Source: Bacillus niameyensis
GTDB taxonomy: Bacteria > Bacillota > Bacilli > Bacillales > Bacillaceae_C
Length of the DNA: 64,000 bases
NCBI RefSeq assembly: GCF_001375535.1
Contig: NZ_LN831197.1
Span: forward strand, 4,027,823 to 4,091,822
Reading direction: 5' to 3'
The notes beneath the pieces were generated by a model. That model did no database searches. It was not told where the DNA came from and saw only the letters and a program-made list of their open reading frames with translations. The position numbers were made by a program, and so were the translations under genes. Each line of letters starts with the position of its first letter. Position 1 is the first letter of the stretch. Shown here piece after piece: positions 55,957-64,000 of this stretch.

Positions 55957-57687
55957 ATGAAATTACAGAGAAGAATCGCCCTTCATTTTTCTTTTCAATT
56001 TATCATTTTACTCTTGTTTACTTTTTTATTTCTTATTTTATTGCTCGTATTTCTAGCTAATCTAGTTTCAAAAGTGGAGTTAAATTATAAAACTGTTGAT
56101 GGTTTAATGGATACGATTACGACTGTGACGGTTATTGAAAAAAACAAAGTTACATTAGAAGATAAATGGGTGCAACAATTGAAAGAAAATGATATATGGA
56201 TGCAGATCGTTGATAAGGAAGGAAAAGTGATATATTCCGCGAATGATCACTCAGCGCTCCAGCAATCGTATACTACTCATGAACTGCTTCTAATCGATGA
56301 AACGAAGAAACTTGACAATTACACGGTTAGAACCTTTTTTGATACATGGCTGTATGGGAATTATTACTTTTTATTCGGCTTTCAAGATCATGAGAAGGAA
56401 CTGCTGACAGAATGGTTCCACTTATATAGTGAAAATGGACGTGTAAAACAGGAGAATCTTTCCTTATTAGAAAATAAATTACGCTCAATAGATGGTTCGA
56501 TTCAAGTATTTCAGGAAGAGAAGCTGATTCAAACGATAGGAAAAACGAAAAACGAAAATTATGAGCCACTAGATTTATTAACCCGATTGTATGAACCGGG
56601 AAGATATTCCACCAGAGTTAGTGTATTCAATGATCAACCAACAGACACAACATGGGCACTGCATTTTCCGGGAAAGGAAGGTCAAAAAACTGGATGGCTT
56701 ATTCCTTCTAGAGAAACTCAAATCATTTTAATCGCCGTTGGTACGAGCTTAATAGTAGCTATTTTATTCTCTATTTGGAATGGCTATCGGTATGGTCAAC
56801 CGCTAATACTACTAGTGAACTGGCTAGAACGAATGGGAAAAGAACAATACGATGAAGTATTTACGGAAAAAGAGCGGAAGAAAGTATTTAAGAAAAAGGG
56901 TAAAACACGTCATCGTTATCGGTTATATGAAGAGGTAATTCAATCCTTTTACAGTATGACGAAAAAGTTGGATAAGGCTCAACAAGAGCGGAAACGTCTT
57001 GAGCAAACTCGTGAAGAATGGATGGCGGGTATTTCTCATGATCTGCGCACCCCGCTTTCAACAATCCAAGGATATGGTCATTTGTTAGAAAGTAATAAGT
57101 ATCCATTCACTCCAGAGGAATTACAAGAAATTGGTAAGGTTGTGCGTGAAAAAGGGGATTATATGGTTCAACTAGTGAACGACTTTTCCCTTGTTTTTCA
57201 ATTGAAAAATAGTGCTATTCAATTAGAGAAACAATCGATTGATTTAAATGAATTTGTTCGTAGTACTGTATTGAAGTTTGAAAGAGATTTAACATTAAGA
57301 GCTGTGTCTTTTTCATTTACACAATCGTCCTCTGTAACCGAAGTTGCAATTGATCCAAAATGGTTTGTTAGAGTTCTCGATAATATTATGTATAACGCTG
57401 TAAAACATAACCCTTCCGGTACACAAATTGATGTTGCTGTAATACAAGAAAAAGAAGATGCCTTAATTCAAATCCGTGATAATGGTCAAGGAATGGATGA
57501 GGAATATATCGAAAATCTTTTTGAAAGATATTATCGCGGGACAAGTACGAGTGAAAGAGCGGAGGGAGCTGGCCTCGGGATGAGTATTGCGAAGGCGATT
57601 ATTGAATTGCATGATGGCAGGATTCAAGTACATTCCTCAGTTGGTAAAGGAACAACCGTTGTTCTTATACTTCCACTCCTTGAATAG
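55957..57687 (+). CDS. Sensor histidine kinase
   Basis: A 576-residue membrane kinase. TM1 is about residues 14-36, an extracellular sensor region of about 210 residues follows, and TM2 is about 247-270. A HAMP-like linker precedes the dimerisation domain with His 361 (ISHDLRTPLSTIQGYGHL). The ATPase domain has the N box (NIMYNAVKHN), G1 (DNGQGMDEEY) and G2 (GAGLGMSIAKAI). The signal is unknown. Partner of the response regulator upstream; part of the block inserted in the yui cluster. Confidence 0.92.
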   Translation: MKLQRRIALHFSFQFIILLLFTFLFLILLLVFLANLVSKVELNYKTVDGLMDTITTVTVIEKNKVTLEDKWVQQLKENDIWMQIVDKEGKVIYSANDHSALQQSYTTHELLLIDETKKLDNYTVRTFFDTWLYGNYYFLFGFQDHEKELLTEWFHLYSENGRVKQENLSLLENKLRSIDGSIQVFQEEKLIQTIGKTKNENYEPLDLLTRLYEPGRYSTRVSVFNDQPTDTTWALHFPGKEGQKTGWLIPSRETQIILIAVGTSLIVAILFSIWNGYRYGQPLILLVNWLERMGKEQYDEVFTEKERKKVFKKKGKTRHRYRLYEEVIQSFYSMTKKLDKAQQERKRLEQTREEWMAGISHDLRTPLSTIQGYGHLLESNKYPFTPEELQEIGKVVREKGDYMVQLVNDFSLVFQLKNSAIQLEKQSIDLNEFVRSTVLKFERDLTLRAVSFSFTQSSSVTEVAIDPKWFVRVLDNIMYNAVKHNPSGTQIDVAVIQEKEDALIQIRDNGQGMDEEYIENLFERYYRGTSTSERAEGAGLGMSIAKAIIELHDGRIQVHSSVGKGTTVVLILPLLE

Positions 57688-57762
57688 AATGAACTTTTCT
57701 GAAAACGGTGTGTATACTTCCTCTTAATCTGGGCAAACTGGATGTTTGAGAGGAGCGTATAT

Positions 57763-58410
57763 ATGTTCAATCTAAAAAAAGTTGCAAAAAGAACCTTTAT
57801 GGTAGTGTTGTTTATTTTAGCTTTAGTCACCACGGTCGAATACATAACAGGTATTGAAGTAAAGGCAATGGTTACATGGGCAAATTCAGGGCAAGGGGGA
57901 TACTTTTTACCAGACAATCGGATCAGAACAGACACGAAAGCAGAAGTAGCAGAAAATTATGATCTAGAGAGTAAAGAAGACTGGTCAAAGTATCCGAGCA
58001 AGAAAGTGACAGCAACAGGATACACAGCTGGGGTTGAATCAACAGGAAAGAAACCCGGTCATCCCCAATATGGTATTACTTTTTCAGGTGTAAAAGTAAA
58101 GAGAGATATATATTCAACAATTGCAGCAGATCCTAACGTCTTTCCGATCGGGACTATATTGTTTATTCCGGAATATGGTTATGGAGTCGTTGCAGATACA
58201 GGATCGAAAATTAAAGGAAATAAAATCGATTTATATTATGAAACCGTTGAAGACGTTTATAACGAGTGGGGCAAAAAAGATGTGGAAGTTTATATCATTC
58301 AAGAAGGCGACGGTAAATTAACGGAAGAAGTTATGAACGATTTGAATGAAGATGAGGCCATTCAAGTGTTTCGCCAAAATTTCCTGAAAAAAAATAAAAG
58401 TAAAGAGTAA
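57763..58410 (+). CDS. yuiC: 3D-domain cell-wall protein YuiC
   Basis: About 215 residues with an N-terminal signal or anchor helix (residues 8-28) and a C-terminal 3D domain. Three conserved Asp lie in [27 protein letters not shown] and the preceding AADP region. 3D domains occur in lytic transglycosylases such as MltA and Sps proteins, so a peptidoglycan-cleaving role is likely. The ATG at 57763 follows GAGAGGAG. Confidence 0.88.
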   Translation: MFNLKKVAKRTFMVVLFILALVTTVEYITGIEVKAMVTWANSGQGGYFLPDNRIRTDTKAEVAENYDLESKEDWSKYPSKKVTATGYTAGVESTGKKPGHPQYGITFSGVKVKRDIYSTIAADPNVFPIGTILFIPEYGYGVVADTGSKIKGNKIDLYYETVEDVYNEWGKKDVEVYIIQEGDGKLTEEVMNDLNEDEAIQVFRQNFLKKNKSKE

Positions 58411-58420
58411 GCTGAATAAA

Positions 58421-58465
58421 AAGAAGGCATCCATAGTCAAAGTTCGACTTGTTGGATGCCTTTAT
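58421..58465. terminator. Bidirectional terminator between yuiC and yuiD
   Basis: AAGGCATCCA/TGGATGCCTT forms a perfect 10-bp stem with additional inner AGTC/GACT pairing. A and T runs flank it on both sides. Confidence 0.85.
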
Positions 58466-58956
58466 TATATTAGCTCAAAAGCAGTATAAATGATAATCGA
58501 CCAAACAATACCTGTTAAACATCCGAAGAACACCTCAGCTGGTTTATGTCCAAGCAATTCCTTTAGCATCGTAAATTCTTCCTGTTTTTGCTTTTGATCT
58601 CGTCCTTGCCATGCGTGAAAATCAGTTATCATTCTTTGAAAATCTCCGCGCAACCTATTTAGGACAGCAGCATGTTCACCAGCCTGCCTGCGAACTCCAG
58701 TTGCATCGTACATGACAATACCAGCAAAGACGGCGGAAATAGCAAAGAAGATAGAATCAAGCCCTGTCTCCATGGCGACACTCGTTGTGAGAGCGGTTAC
58801 CCCTGCGGAATGAGAACTCGGCATTCCCCCTGTAGAAGTAAGCAACTTCCAGTCTAATTTTTTTGTCATAATAAATTGTAGTGGAACTTTTACAAACTGG
58901 GCGAAAAAGATGGCGGAGACCGCAATCCAAAGTGGATAATTATATAGGAGACTCAT
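58465..58956 (-). CDS. yuiD: Divergent PAP2-family membrane protein YuiD
   Basis: A 163-residue membrane protein of the DUF212/divergent PAP2 group. The phosphatase-like GGMPSSHSAGVTALTT and YDATGVRRQAGEHA motifs are present. It is predicted to act on a lipid or isoprenoid phosphate, but activity is not established. Position between yuiC and pepA matches B. subtilis. Confidence 0.9.
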   Translation of the reverse strand: MSLLYNYPLWIAVSAIFFAQFVKVPLQFIMTKKLDWKLLTSTGGMPSSHSAGVTALTTSVAMETGLDSIFFAISAVFAGIVMYDATGVRRQAGEHAAVLNRLRGDFQRMITDFHAWQGRDQKQKQEEFTMLKELLGHKPAEVFFGCLTGIVWSIIIYTAFELI

Positions 58957-59039
58957 AATTGACTAACATCCTTTCTCGGTTGTTTAAGAAGTTATAAAAT
59001 TAGAGGATATGTGTAGCTTAAACAATGTGTATATTCGTC

Positions 59040-59170
59040 CAGTTCCAGAGAATAAAGACTAGCAAGCTTTTACGCAGCTTCCTACGATGAAGTCGATATC
59101 GGCTTATTCTTCGCCGTTCATCCTTAACATAGAAGTTTGTACGTCGATGAGCAATGCGCTTGCACTTTTG
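59040..59170 (-). repeat. Dispersed structured element, copy E (minus strand, degenerate)
   Basis: Recognisable blocks on the minus strand: AAAAGTGCAAGCGCATTG, CGACGTACAAACTT, GGATGAACGGCGAAGAATAAG, TCGTAGGAAGCTGCGTAAAAG and TCTGGAAC. The interior is shortened and the outer stem is damaged, so this is an old copy. Confidence 0.7.
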
Positions 59171-59174
59171 TTCA

Positions 59175-59204
59175 TTGTCACAAATTGACGGTTCCATATA
59201 TAAT
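59175..59204 (+). promoter_or_regulatory. Candidate promoter of pepA
   Basis: TTGTCA at 59175-59180 and TATAAT at 59199-59204 with an 18-base spacer, upstream of pepA. The remaining bases to the gene contain no other feature. Confidence 0.5.
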
Positions 59205-59320
59205 ACCATAAAATTTTTAGAAGGAAAAATAAAAGTAAAACTTCGGAGATCGTAACAATCTTCGTCTATAATAGGTAATGAAACAAGATCTATGAGGACA
59301 TTGAATTGGAAGGTGAAGAG

Positions 59321-60829
59321 ATGTTTATTGTAAAAAGTGAAAATCCGTTTCAAAGCACGTCAGAGTGTATGTTGATTGGATTGTATGACAAAACGGAGAA
59401 ATTTTCAGGTGGACTAGCTGCCTTGGACGAAATGTTTGCGGGAGATTTGACTGAGCTAGTAAAGTCAGGAGATATTTCAGCAAAATATAAATCGGTTTCA
59501 GTCATTCACTCTTTAGGCAGAACTGGTATAAAACGACTAGTATTTATTGGACTTGGAAAGGAAAAGGATCGTACTCTTAATGACGTTAAAATTGCATTAG
59601 GGGCAGCTTGTAAAAAAATCGACGGCATGCGGTTGAAACAATTTTCAGTCGCTATTGATACTTTTACAAATGCCGAAATTTCAGAAGCAGATGCGGCTCT
59701 TATTTTTAGTGAAGCGTACATATTATCTACCTATAAGTTTGCCGGATATAAACAACGTTCAAATGAACCTGATGTTAAAGTCGAGTCAATTCATGTGTTC
59801 ACGGAAGCTGACCAACAGGAAGTAGTTAGTGCACTAGAAATTGGTCAAGCTTATGGAGAGGGAACAAACTCAACTAGAACGCTCGTCAATCTTCCTGGGA
59901 ATATGTTAAAGGCTGTTGACTTAGCGGAATATGCTCGCAGTCTTGGTGAAAAACATGAGCTTGAGGTGGAAATTTTATCAAAAGAAGAAATTGAAAAGCT
60001 CGGCATGGGCGCGCTATTGGCAGTCAACCAAGGTTCCACAGAACCACCGTTTATGATCACTTTGAAATATCAAGGGAAGTCAGAATGGACAGATGTCATC
60101 GGTTTAGTTGGAAAAGGAATCACATTTGATACAGGCGGTTATTCATTGAAGCCCAAAGACGGCATCGTTGGAATGAAAACGGATATGGGAGGAGCAGCAG
60201 CAGTATTAGGTGCGATGGAAATTATCGGGAAACTTCGTCCAGAACAAAATGTAGTTGCTGTCATTCCAACGACTGACAATATGGTAAATGGAAATGCTTT
60301 TAAACCGGATGATGTTATTACATCGATGAGCGGAAAAACGATTGAAGTATTAAATACCGATGCGGAAGGCAGATTAGTTTTAGCTGATGCGATAACCTAT
60401 GCGAAACATAACGGCGCAAATTTTTTAGTCGATATAGCAACCTTAACGGGTGGAGTTATTGTTGCCCTCGGTCTTGATAAAACAGGGGCTCTGACTAATA
60501 ACGAAGAACTATTTGAAAAAGTGTTAATGGCATCTTATGAAGCGGATGAATTCATCTGGCGTCTCCCATATACAGAGAAAGATAAGGAACGAGTGCGCAG
60601 CAGTAAAATCGCCGATTTAAATAACTCTCCTGGACGCGAAGGCCATGCGATTATGGGTGGTGCTTTTGTTGGTGAATTTGTGGAGAATACTCCATGGGTG
60701 CACCTTGATATCGCAGGTACTGCGACAATAAAATCTGCCCATGAACTCGGCCCAGACGGCGCAACTGGAGTTATGGCCCGTACGTTAGCATTGCTAGTAG
60801 AAAATTTTGATGAGGGTGAGAAAAAATAG
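59321..60829 (+). CDS. pepA: Leucyl aminopeptidase PepA (M17)
   Basis: A 502-residue cytosolic metallo-aminopeptidase. The catalytic domain has the first metal-binding Lys/Asp region ([15 protein letters not shown]), [11 protein letters not shown] and the family signature [13 protein letters not shown]. The N-terminal domain is less conserved. It removes N-terminal residues from peptides, consistent with the two peptide importers in this window. The ATG at 59321 follows AAGGTGAAGAG; an in-frame ATG-like start 15 bases earlier is weaker. Named yuiE in B. subtilis. Confidence 0.94.
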   Translation: MFIVKSENPFQSTSECMLIGLYDKTEKFSGGLAALDEMFAGDLTELVKSGDISAKYKSVSVIHSLGRTGIKRLVFIGLGKEKDRTLNDVKIALGAACKKIDGMRLKQFSVAIDTFTNAEISEADAALIFSEAYILSTYKFAGYKQRSNEPDVKVESIHVFTEADQQEVVSALEIGQAYGEGTNSTRTLVNLPGNMLKAVDLAEYARSLGEKHELEVEILSKEEIEKLGMGALLAVNQGSTEPPFMITLKYQGKSEWTDVIGLVGKGITFDTGGYSLKPKDGIVGMKTDMGGAAAVLGAMEIIGKLRPEQNVVAVIPTTDNMVNGNAFKPDDVITSMSGKTIEVLNTDAEGRLVLADAITYAKHNGANFLVDIATLTGGVIVALGLDKTGALTNNEELFEKVLMASYEADEFIWRLPYTEKDKERVRSSKIADLNNSPGREGHAIMGGAFVGEFVENTPWVHLDIAGTATIKSAHELGPDGATGVMARTLALLVENFDEGEKK

Positions 60830-60834
60830 ATTTT

Positions 60835-60960
60835 CCCGAAGCGTCACGAGAACTCCTCTCGTGGCGCATTTCCTATGAAAAACTCGAGCCTATGTGCCAT
60901 GGGAATCTCTCATGCCCCATTCTCATCAAAAAGAGGGGCCAACGGGCCATGAGAACTCTC
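60835..60960. repeat. Short hairpin repeat family 2, copy after pepA
   Basis: GCGTCACGAG (60841-60850) pairs with CTCGTGGCGC (60858-60867). Two degraded GGCCATGAGAACTC-like arms follow at 60900-60955. Compared with 27597, two base pairs changed on both sides (T-A to C-G). Confidence 0.65.
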
Positions 60961-61049
60961 TAGTCTTGTCCCATTGATCTAATTTAAACATACTCCTCTA
61001 ACTGCGCCCCTCTTAGCACTAGAAAATCCCCCATTGACAACAACACAAA

Positions 61050-61065
61050 ATAAGGTTAACCTTAT
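61050..61065. promoter_or_regulatory. 16-bp perfect palindrome before yuiF
   Basis: ATAAGGTTAACCTTAT is a perfect palindrome, 10 bases after a TTGACA hexamer (61034-61039). It overlaps the spacer and -10 area, as expected for a repressor operator. The regulator is unknown. Confidence 0.6.
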
Positions 61066-61128
61066 CATTATATTTTATCACTCTACCAATTTAGCAAGCT
61101 AAAGAATTTAAAAAAAGAAGGTTTTAAT

Positions 61129-62445
61129 ATGAATGCTGTTGTTATTGCTGTTATCGTTATGTTGATTTTAAGTTTACTACGAGTGAATGTTGTCTTTGCC
61201 TTAATTGCCGGGGCGTTTGTAGGCGGATTAACTGGGGGCTTAACCGTTAGTGAATCGATAGATGCCTTTAGTGCCGGGGTTGGCGGCGGAGCCAATATTG
61301 CTTTGAGTTATGCTTTACTTGGTGGTTTTGCTGTTGCTATTTCTAAAGCAGGACTTCCGGAATGGCTTGTGGAAAAGGTTTTGAAAATCGTTAGTAAAAA
61401 AGAAGACTCACGTGGAAGAGAGTTATCGAAGACATTAATCGTTTTTGTGATTTTCACGATTTCATGTTTTTCACAAAATTTAATCCCGATTCATATTGCC
61501 TTTATTCCTTTGCTCATTCCACCTTTGCTTTATATAATGAATGAGCTTCAAATTGATCGCCGACTCATTGCATGTGTGCTGACATTCGGTCTTACGGCTC
61601 CATATATTTTACTACCAGTTGGTTTTGGTCAGCTGTTTCAACAATTATTAGTCGATAATATTTCTAAAAATGGCCTGGATGTGCAATTGTCGCAAATATC
61701 GGGAACTCTTCTCATTCCTGTTGGTGGAATGTTTCTAGGATTACTCTTTGCTATATTCATATCTTATCGTAAGCCACGCAGTTATCAATCTAAGTCAGTG
61801 ACAGAAAATCAGGAAAAAGAGGGATATACGATCCGTGGTGTAATTTTTTCTCTTATCGCCATTATTGTCACGATGATCGTTCAAATTGTGACAGACTCGA
61901 TGATCTTTGGGGCTCTTGCTGGAATAACCGTATTGTATATTACAAGATCGATTCGTTGGAGCGAAGCCGACTCTTTGTTTTCGCAAGGAATGCAAATGAT
62001 GGCTTTTATTGGATTTACAATGATCGCTGCGTCTGGATTCGCAGAGGTTTTAGATAAAACAGGTGATGTAAATGAGCTTGTCCAAAATGCTGCAAATTTA
62101 ATTGGAGACAATAAATCATTAGGAGCCCTAATTATGTTGCTAGTCGGTCTTCTTGTTACGATGGGAATTGGTTCATCATTCTCTACGATCCCAATCATTG
62201 CAACGATTTTTGTCCCGCTTGCTCTAGAGCTTGGTTTTAGCCCGCTTGCAACAATTAGCATCGTAGGAACAGCAGCCGCATTAGGCGATGCGGGATCACC
62301 AGCTTCCGATAGTACACTTGGACCTACAGCAGGGTTAAATGCCGATGGAAAGCATAATCATATTTGGGATTCCTGTGTTCCAACATTTTTGCATTATAAT
62401 ATTCCACTCGTCATTTTTGGTTGGATTGCCGCCATGATTTTATAG
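61129..62445 (+). CDS. yuiF: YuiF-type Na+/H+ antiporter-family permease
   Basis: A 438-residue transporter with about 12 membrane helices in the ion-transporter superfamily near NhaC. Family stretches are GVGGGANIALSYALLGGFAVAI, CFSQNLIPIHIAFIPLLIPP and GDAGSPASDSTLGPTAGLNADG. The substrate is probably an amino acid or Na+/H+ exchange; no direct evidence. A palindromic operator-like site lies in its promoter. AAGAAGG ribosome site before ATG 61129. Confidence 0.88.
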   Translation: MNAVVIAVIVMLILSLLRVNVVFALIAGAFVGGLTGGLTVSESIDAFSAGVGGGANIALSYALLGGFAVAISKAGLPEWLVEKVLKIVSKKEDSRGRELSKTLIVFVIFTISCFSQNLIPIHIAFIPLLIPPLLYIMNELQIDRRLIACVLTFGLTAPYILLPVGFGQLFQQLLVDNISKNGLDVQLSQISGTLLIPVGGMFLGLLFAIFISYRKPRSYQSKSVTENQEKEGYTIRGVIFSLIAIIVTMIVQIVTDSMIFGALAGITVLYITRSIRWSEADSLFSQGMQMMAFIGFTMIAASGFAEVLDKTGDVNELVQNAANLIGDNKSLGALIMLLVGLLVTMGIGSSFSTIPIIATIFVPLALELGFSPLATISIVGTAAALGDAGSPASDSTLGPTAGLNADGKHNHIWDSCVPTFLHYNIPLVIFGWIAAMIL

Positions 62446-62449
62446 TAGG

Positions 62450-62472
62450 AAAACTGGGGGAATTGCCCAGTC
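62450..62472 (+). terminator. Hairpin after yuiF
   Basis: ACTGGG and CCCAGT pair around GGAATTG, just after the yuiF stop. The T run is weak. Confidence 0.45.
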
Positions 62473-62540
62473 CATCCGCCTTCTTGTCGCATAAACAAAT
62501 AGGGAAGAGCTTTTGCTCATAGACAAAGGAGGTAGCTAAA

Positions 62541-62798
62541 ATGATGAATCATTATCGTGGTCCAGAACCTTATCCTGCAAATCGCTTTTTCTTCGGGGCT
62601 CCTTTATTAGGAGGATTTGTAGGGGGGTTGCTCGGCGGTGGAATTGCTAATGCATTTTTACGACCGCGTCCGTACTACCCAGGTTATCCACCACGACCAT
62701 ACCCTTATGGAGCTGGTCCATACGGTGGTTACGGAGGTTATCCAGGTTATCCACCTGGTCCAGGTCCGTACGGCGGTTATGGTGTCCCATACAGATAG
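62541..62798 (+). CDS. Small Gly/Tyr/Pro-rich protein with one membrane segment
   Basis: An 85-residue protein with a glycine-rich hydrophobic segment (about residues 16-40), followed by a repetitive Pro/Tyr/Gly tail (PYGGYGGYPGYPPGPGPYGGYG). AAGGAGG lies before tandem ATGs at 62541 and 62544. Such proteins are widespread in Bacillus and often linked to the spore surface or envelope, but no function is established. Confidence 0.8.
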   Translation: MMNHYRGPEPYPANRFFFGAPLLGGFVGGLLGGGIANAFLRPRPYYPGYPPRPYPYGAGPYGGYGGYPGYPPGPGPYGGYGVPYR

Positions 62799-63288
62799 AG
62801 TGGAATGACTTGGAGAACAATGCTCCAGATTAATAATAAAATGGGTAAGTTCCAAAGCCCTCTTAGTTGGGGGCTTTACCTTGTGCCGACGGGTAGTCGT
62901 ACATTGTACAGATTTCTACGCAGAATGAGTTGACTTTTCAAATCACCCAAACTGCCTTCTTCTTTAAGTACTTGTTTTTTTAAAAGCTAAATAAAACATA
63001 ATTAAAAAATATTTATATTAGGGTGTCCTTTTGGATTCTATTGATCAAAAATCCTTGCAAATGACAACGGAAACAGAAGGAATAGTCAAGGCCGTCACAA
63101 ACCGCCCCCTAAATAATTTAGTGAAAAAAGGTCATGAGTCTAACTCGTGGCCTTTATTACTTATAAAATCCATAAAGTTCGGAAACAATAATTGATATGA
63201 CCATGTTTCTGATCGATTTTCATATAAGTTTTAAGGAGTAAGAAAAAGGGAAAAGAGTAAATTAATTCTCCAAATGAGGAGGAATATT
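62799..63288. other. Intergenic region with two hairpins
   Basis: About 490 bases without a credible gene. A terminator (AAAGCCC/GGGCTTT, 62854-62877) follows the Gly-rich gene. A family-2 hairpin is at 63127-63155 (AAAGGTCATGAGT with ACTCGTGGCCTTT, then TTATTA). A TTG-started 54-codon frame from about 63030 spans that hairpin and is not convincing. Confidence 0.6.
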
Positions 63289-63522
63289 ATGGACATGTGT
63301 AGAAATAGTGATAACGATAAGAATAATTCCCAAAAATATAGTGATGAGGTGGTAAAAATGCTTTCAATGCCTCTGACAAAAGCGGCTCCAACTAAAACAG
63401 TTGGTAGAAAGATTGTAAAAAATCCAAAGAAAAAACGGAGTGCTCTTGAGATTTCAAATTCCATTGGTGTTCATGGTGCTTTCGGACGAACCCTATCGGA
63501 ACTACATAAGCAAGGGAGATAG
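63289..63522 (+). CDS. Small basic protein, possible partner of the PIN-domain protein
   Basis: A 77-residue, Lys/Asn-rich protein. The N-terminal half is polar (MDMCRNSDNDKNNSQ), the middle very basic (VGRKIVKNPKKKRS), and the end may form a helix (SALEISNSIGVHGAFGRTLSEL). ATG 63289 follows GAGGAGG at 63276. It ends two bases before the PIN-domain start, so the two are cotranscribed and likely coupled. I do not recognise the family; size, charge and context suggest an antitoxin-like role, which is inference. Confidence 0.7.
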   Translation: MDMCRNSDNDKNNSQKYSDEVVKMLSMPLTKAAPTKTVGRKIVKNPKKKRSALEISNSIGVHGAFGRTLSELHKQGR

Positions 63523-63524
63523 GT

Positions 63525-64000
63525 ATGGACTTTATTATCGGGGGAGAACAAGTTGATCAGGAAGATTTCTCTGGAGCATCTATTTATTTAGATGCTTGTT
63601 TTATATTGGCTTTTTTGGATCTAGATGATGATCGTCGCCCTGAAGTTGCAAGAGTGCTTGATGTTTGGTCAGATCATCCAGGAGTAATTTTAGGGGTTAG
63701 TAATCATACTATAGCTGAAGTAATCAATCGACTTTTTCAAATGAATATTTTAGGAGCATTAGAAACCTATCATCGAAACAATAAACTCATCAACCAGACA
63801 AGAGATGGCCTTAATAAATTATCTTTCGAACAGAGAATTAAATTGTTAGATATAGATGGTATTAGATTTTTATACGGCTTGGCAAAACGTGAAGAAATCA
63901 TTAGCTTCTACAATAAAAATATCAATATTCATGTAAAAGTAATGGAATTAATCAAATTAGCCAAAAAAGATGAAGAAAATCGAAAAAAATTAGATGTCTT
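63525..64000 (+). CDS. PIN-domain-like protein, truncated by the window end
   Basis: At least 158 residues and still open at the window edge. The N-terminal pattern matches PIN nucleases: a strand ending in Asp (IYLDACFILAFLD, Asp 23), then a helix and SNHTIAEVINRL with Glu 65. The fold assignment rests on these two acidic motifs; the later Asp is not identified. Further C-terminal helical sequence is Lys-rich. Start ATG 63525 after AAGGGAG. PIN proteins are usually RNases of toxin-antitoxin pairs; the small gene upstream fits that arrangement. Confidence 0.72.
   Translation, partial: MDFIIGGEQVDQEDFSGASIYLDACFILAFLDLDDDRRPEVARVLDVWSDHPGVILGVSNHTIAEVINRLFQMNILGALETYHRNNKLINQTRDGLNKLSFEQRIKLLDIDGIRFLYGLAKREEIISFYNKNINIHVKVMELIKLAKKDEENRKKLDV

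Noticed and set aside
63030-63190. Short TTG-started frame before the small basic gene
   Set aside because: It spans a family-2 hairpin, has a poor ribosome site and no recognisable sequence.

Overview
The window reads as chromosomal DNA of a low-GC, endospore-forming member of the Bacillaceae (Bacillus in the broad sense). Gene content and order follow the Bacillus subtilis yus/yur-suf-yun-yut-yum-yui region for most of its length. Shine-Dalgarno sites are strong, GTG and TTG starts are frequent, and there are spore genes (CotF-like, YutH, YunB, LytH). I found no rRNA, tRNA, CRISPR array, intact insertion sequence or prophage.

Layout. 1-4.9 kb: a LacI-type regulator and a two-gene heterodimeric ABC exporter. 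4.9-17 kb: two divergent five-gene peptide-uptake ABC operons. The leftward one matches appDFABC; the rightward one is an OppDFBCA-type system. A 600-bp control region with CodY-like boxes separates them. 17-21.8 kb: a thioredoxin, a RodA-type SEDS protein, a CPBP protease, a small XRE regulator with a membrane partner, and two CotF-like spore proteins. 22-29 kb: the fatty-acid beta-oxidation operon fadN-fadA-fadE with a clear FadR operator, then yusI, gcvH and yusE. 29.6-34.8 kb: sufCDSUB for Fe-S cluster assembly. 34.9-49.8 kb: yunD, yunC, yunB, a lysine riboswitch far upstream of a lysW-type transporter, lytH, then the yut genes. 50-62.5 kb: yumC, yumB, yuiB, an inserted block (GNAT, DUF418 protein, two-component system), yuiC, yuiD, pepA and yuiF. 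63.3 kb to the end: a small basic protein and a PIN-domain protein cut by the window edge, which look like a toxin-antitoxin type pair.

Functional links. sufCDSUB, the NifU-type YutI, the A-type carrier YutM and the flavin reductases YutJ, YumC and YumB form a dispersed Fe-S and redox block. FadNAE supplies acetyl-CoA, and GcvH is the lipoyl carrier. The two peptide transporters point to a nitrogen-scavenging, sporulating lifestyle.

The most unusual content is non-coding. A dispersed structured element occurs at five intergenic sites, and its outer stem differs between copies by paired, compensatory changes. Three separate intergenic minisatellites are built on different inverted-repeat cores: about 50 bp x 5, 20 bp x 25 and 51 bp x 14-15. 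The 20-bp array sits between a lysine riboswitch and the gene it presumably controls. A second family of short hairpins lies near gene ends. These deserve more attention than the protein-coding genes, most of which are conserved.
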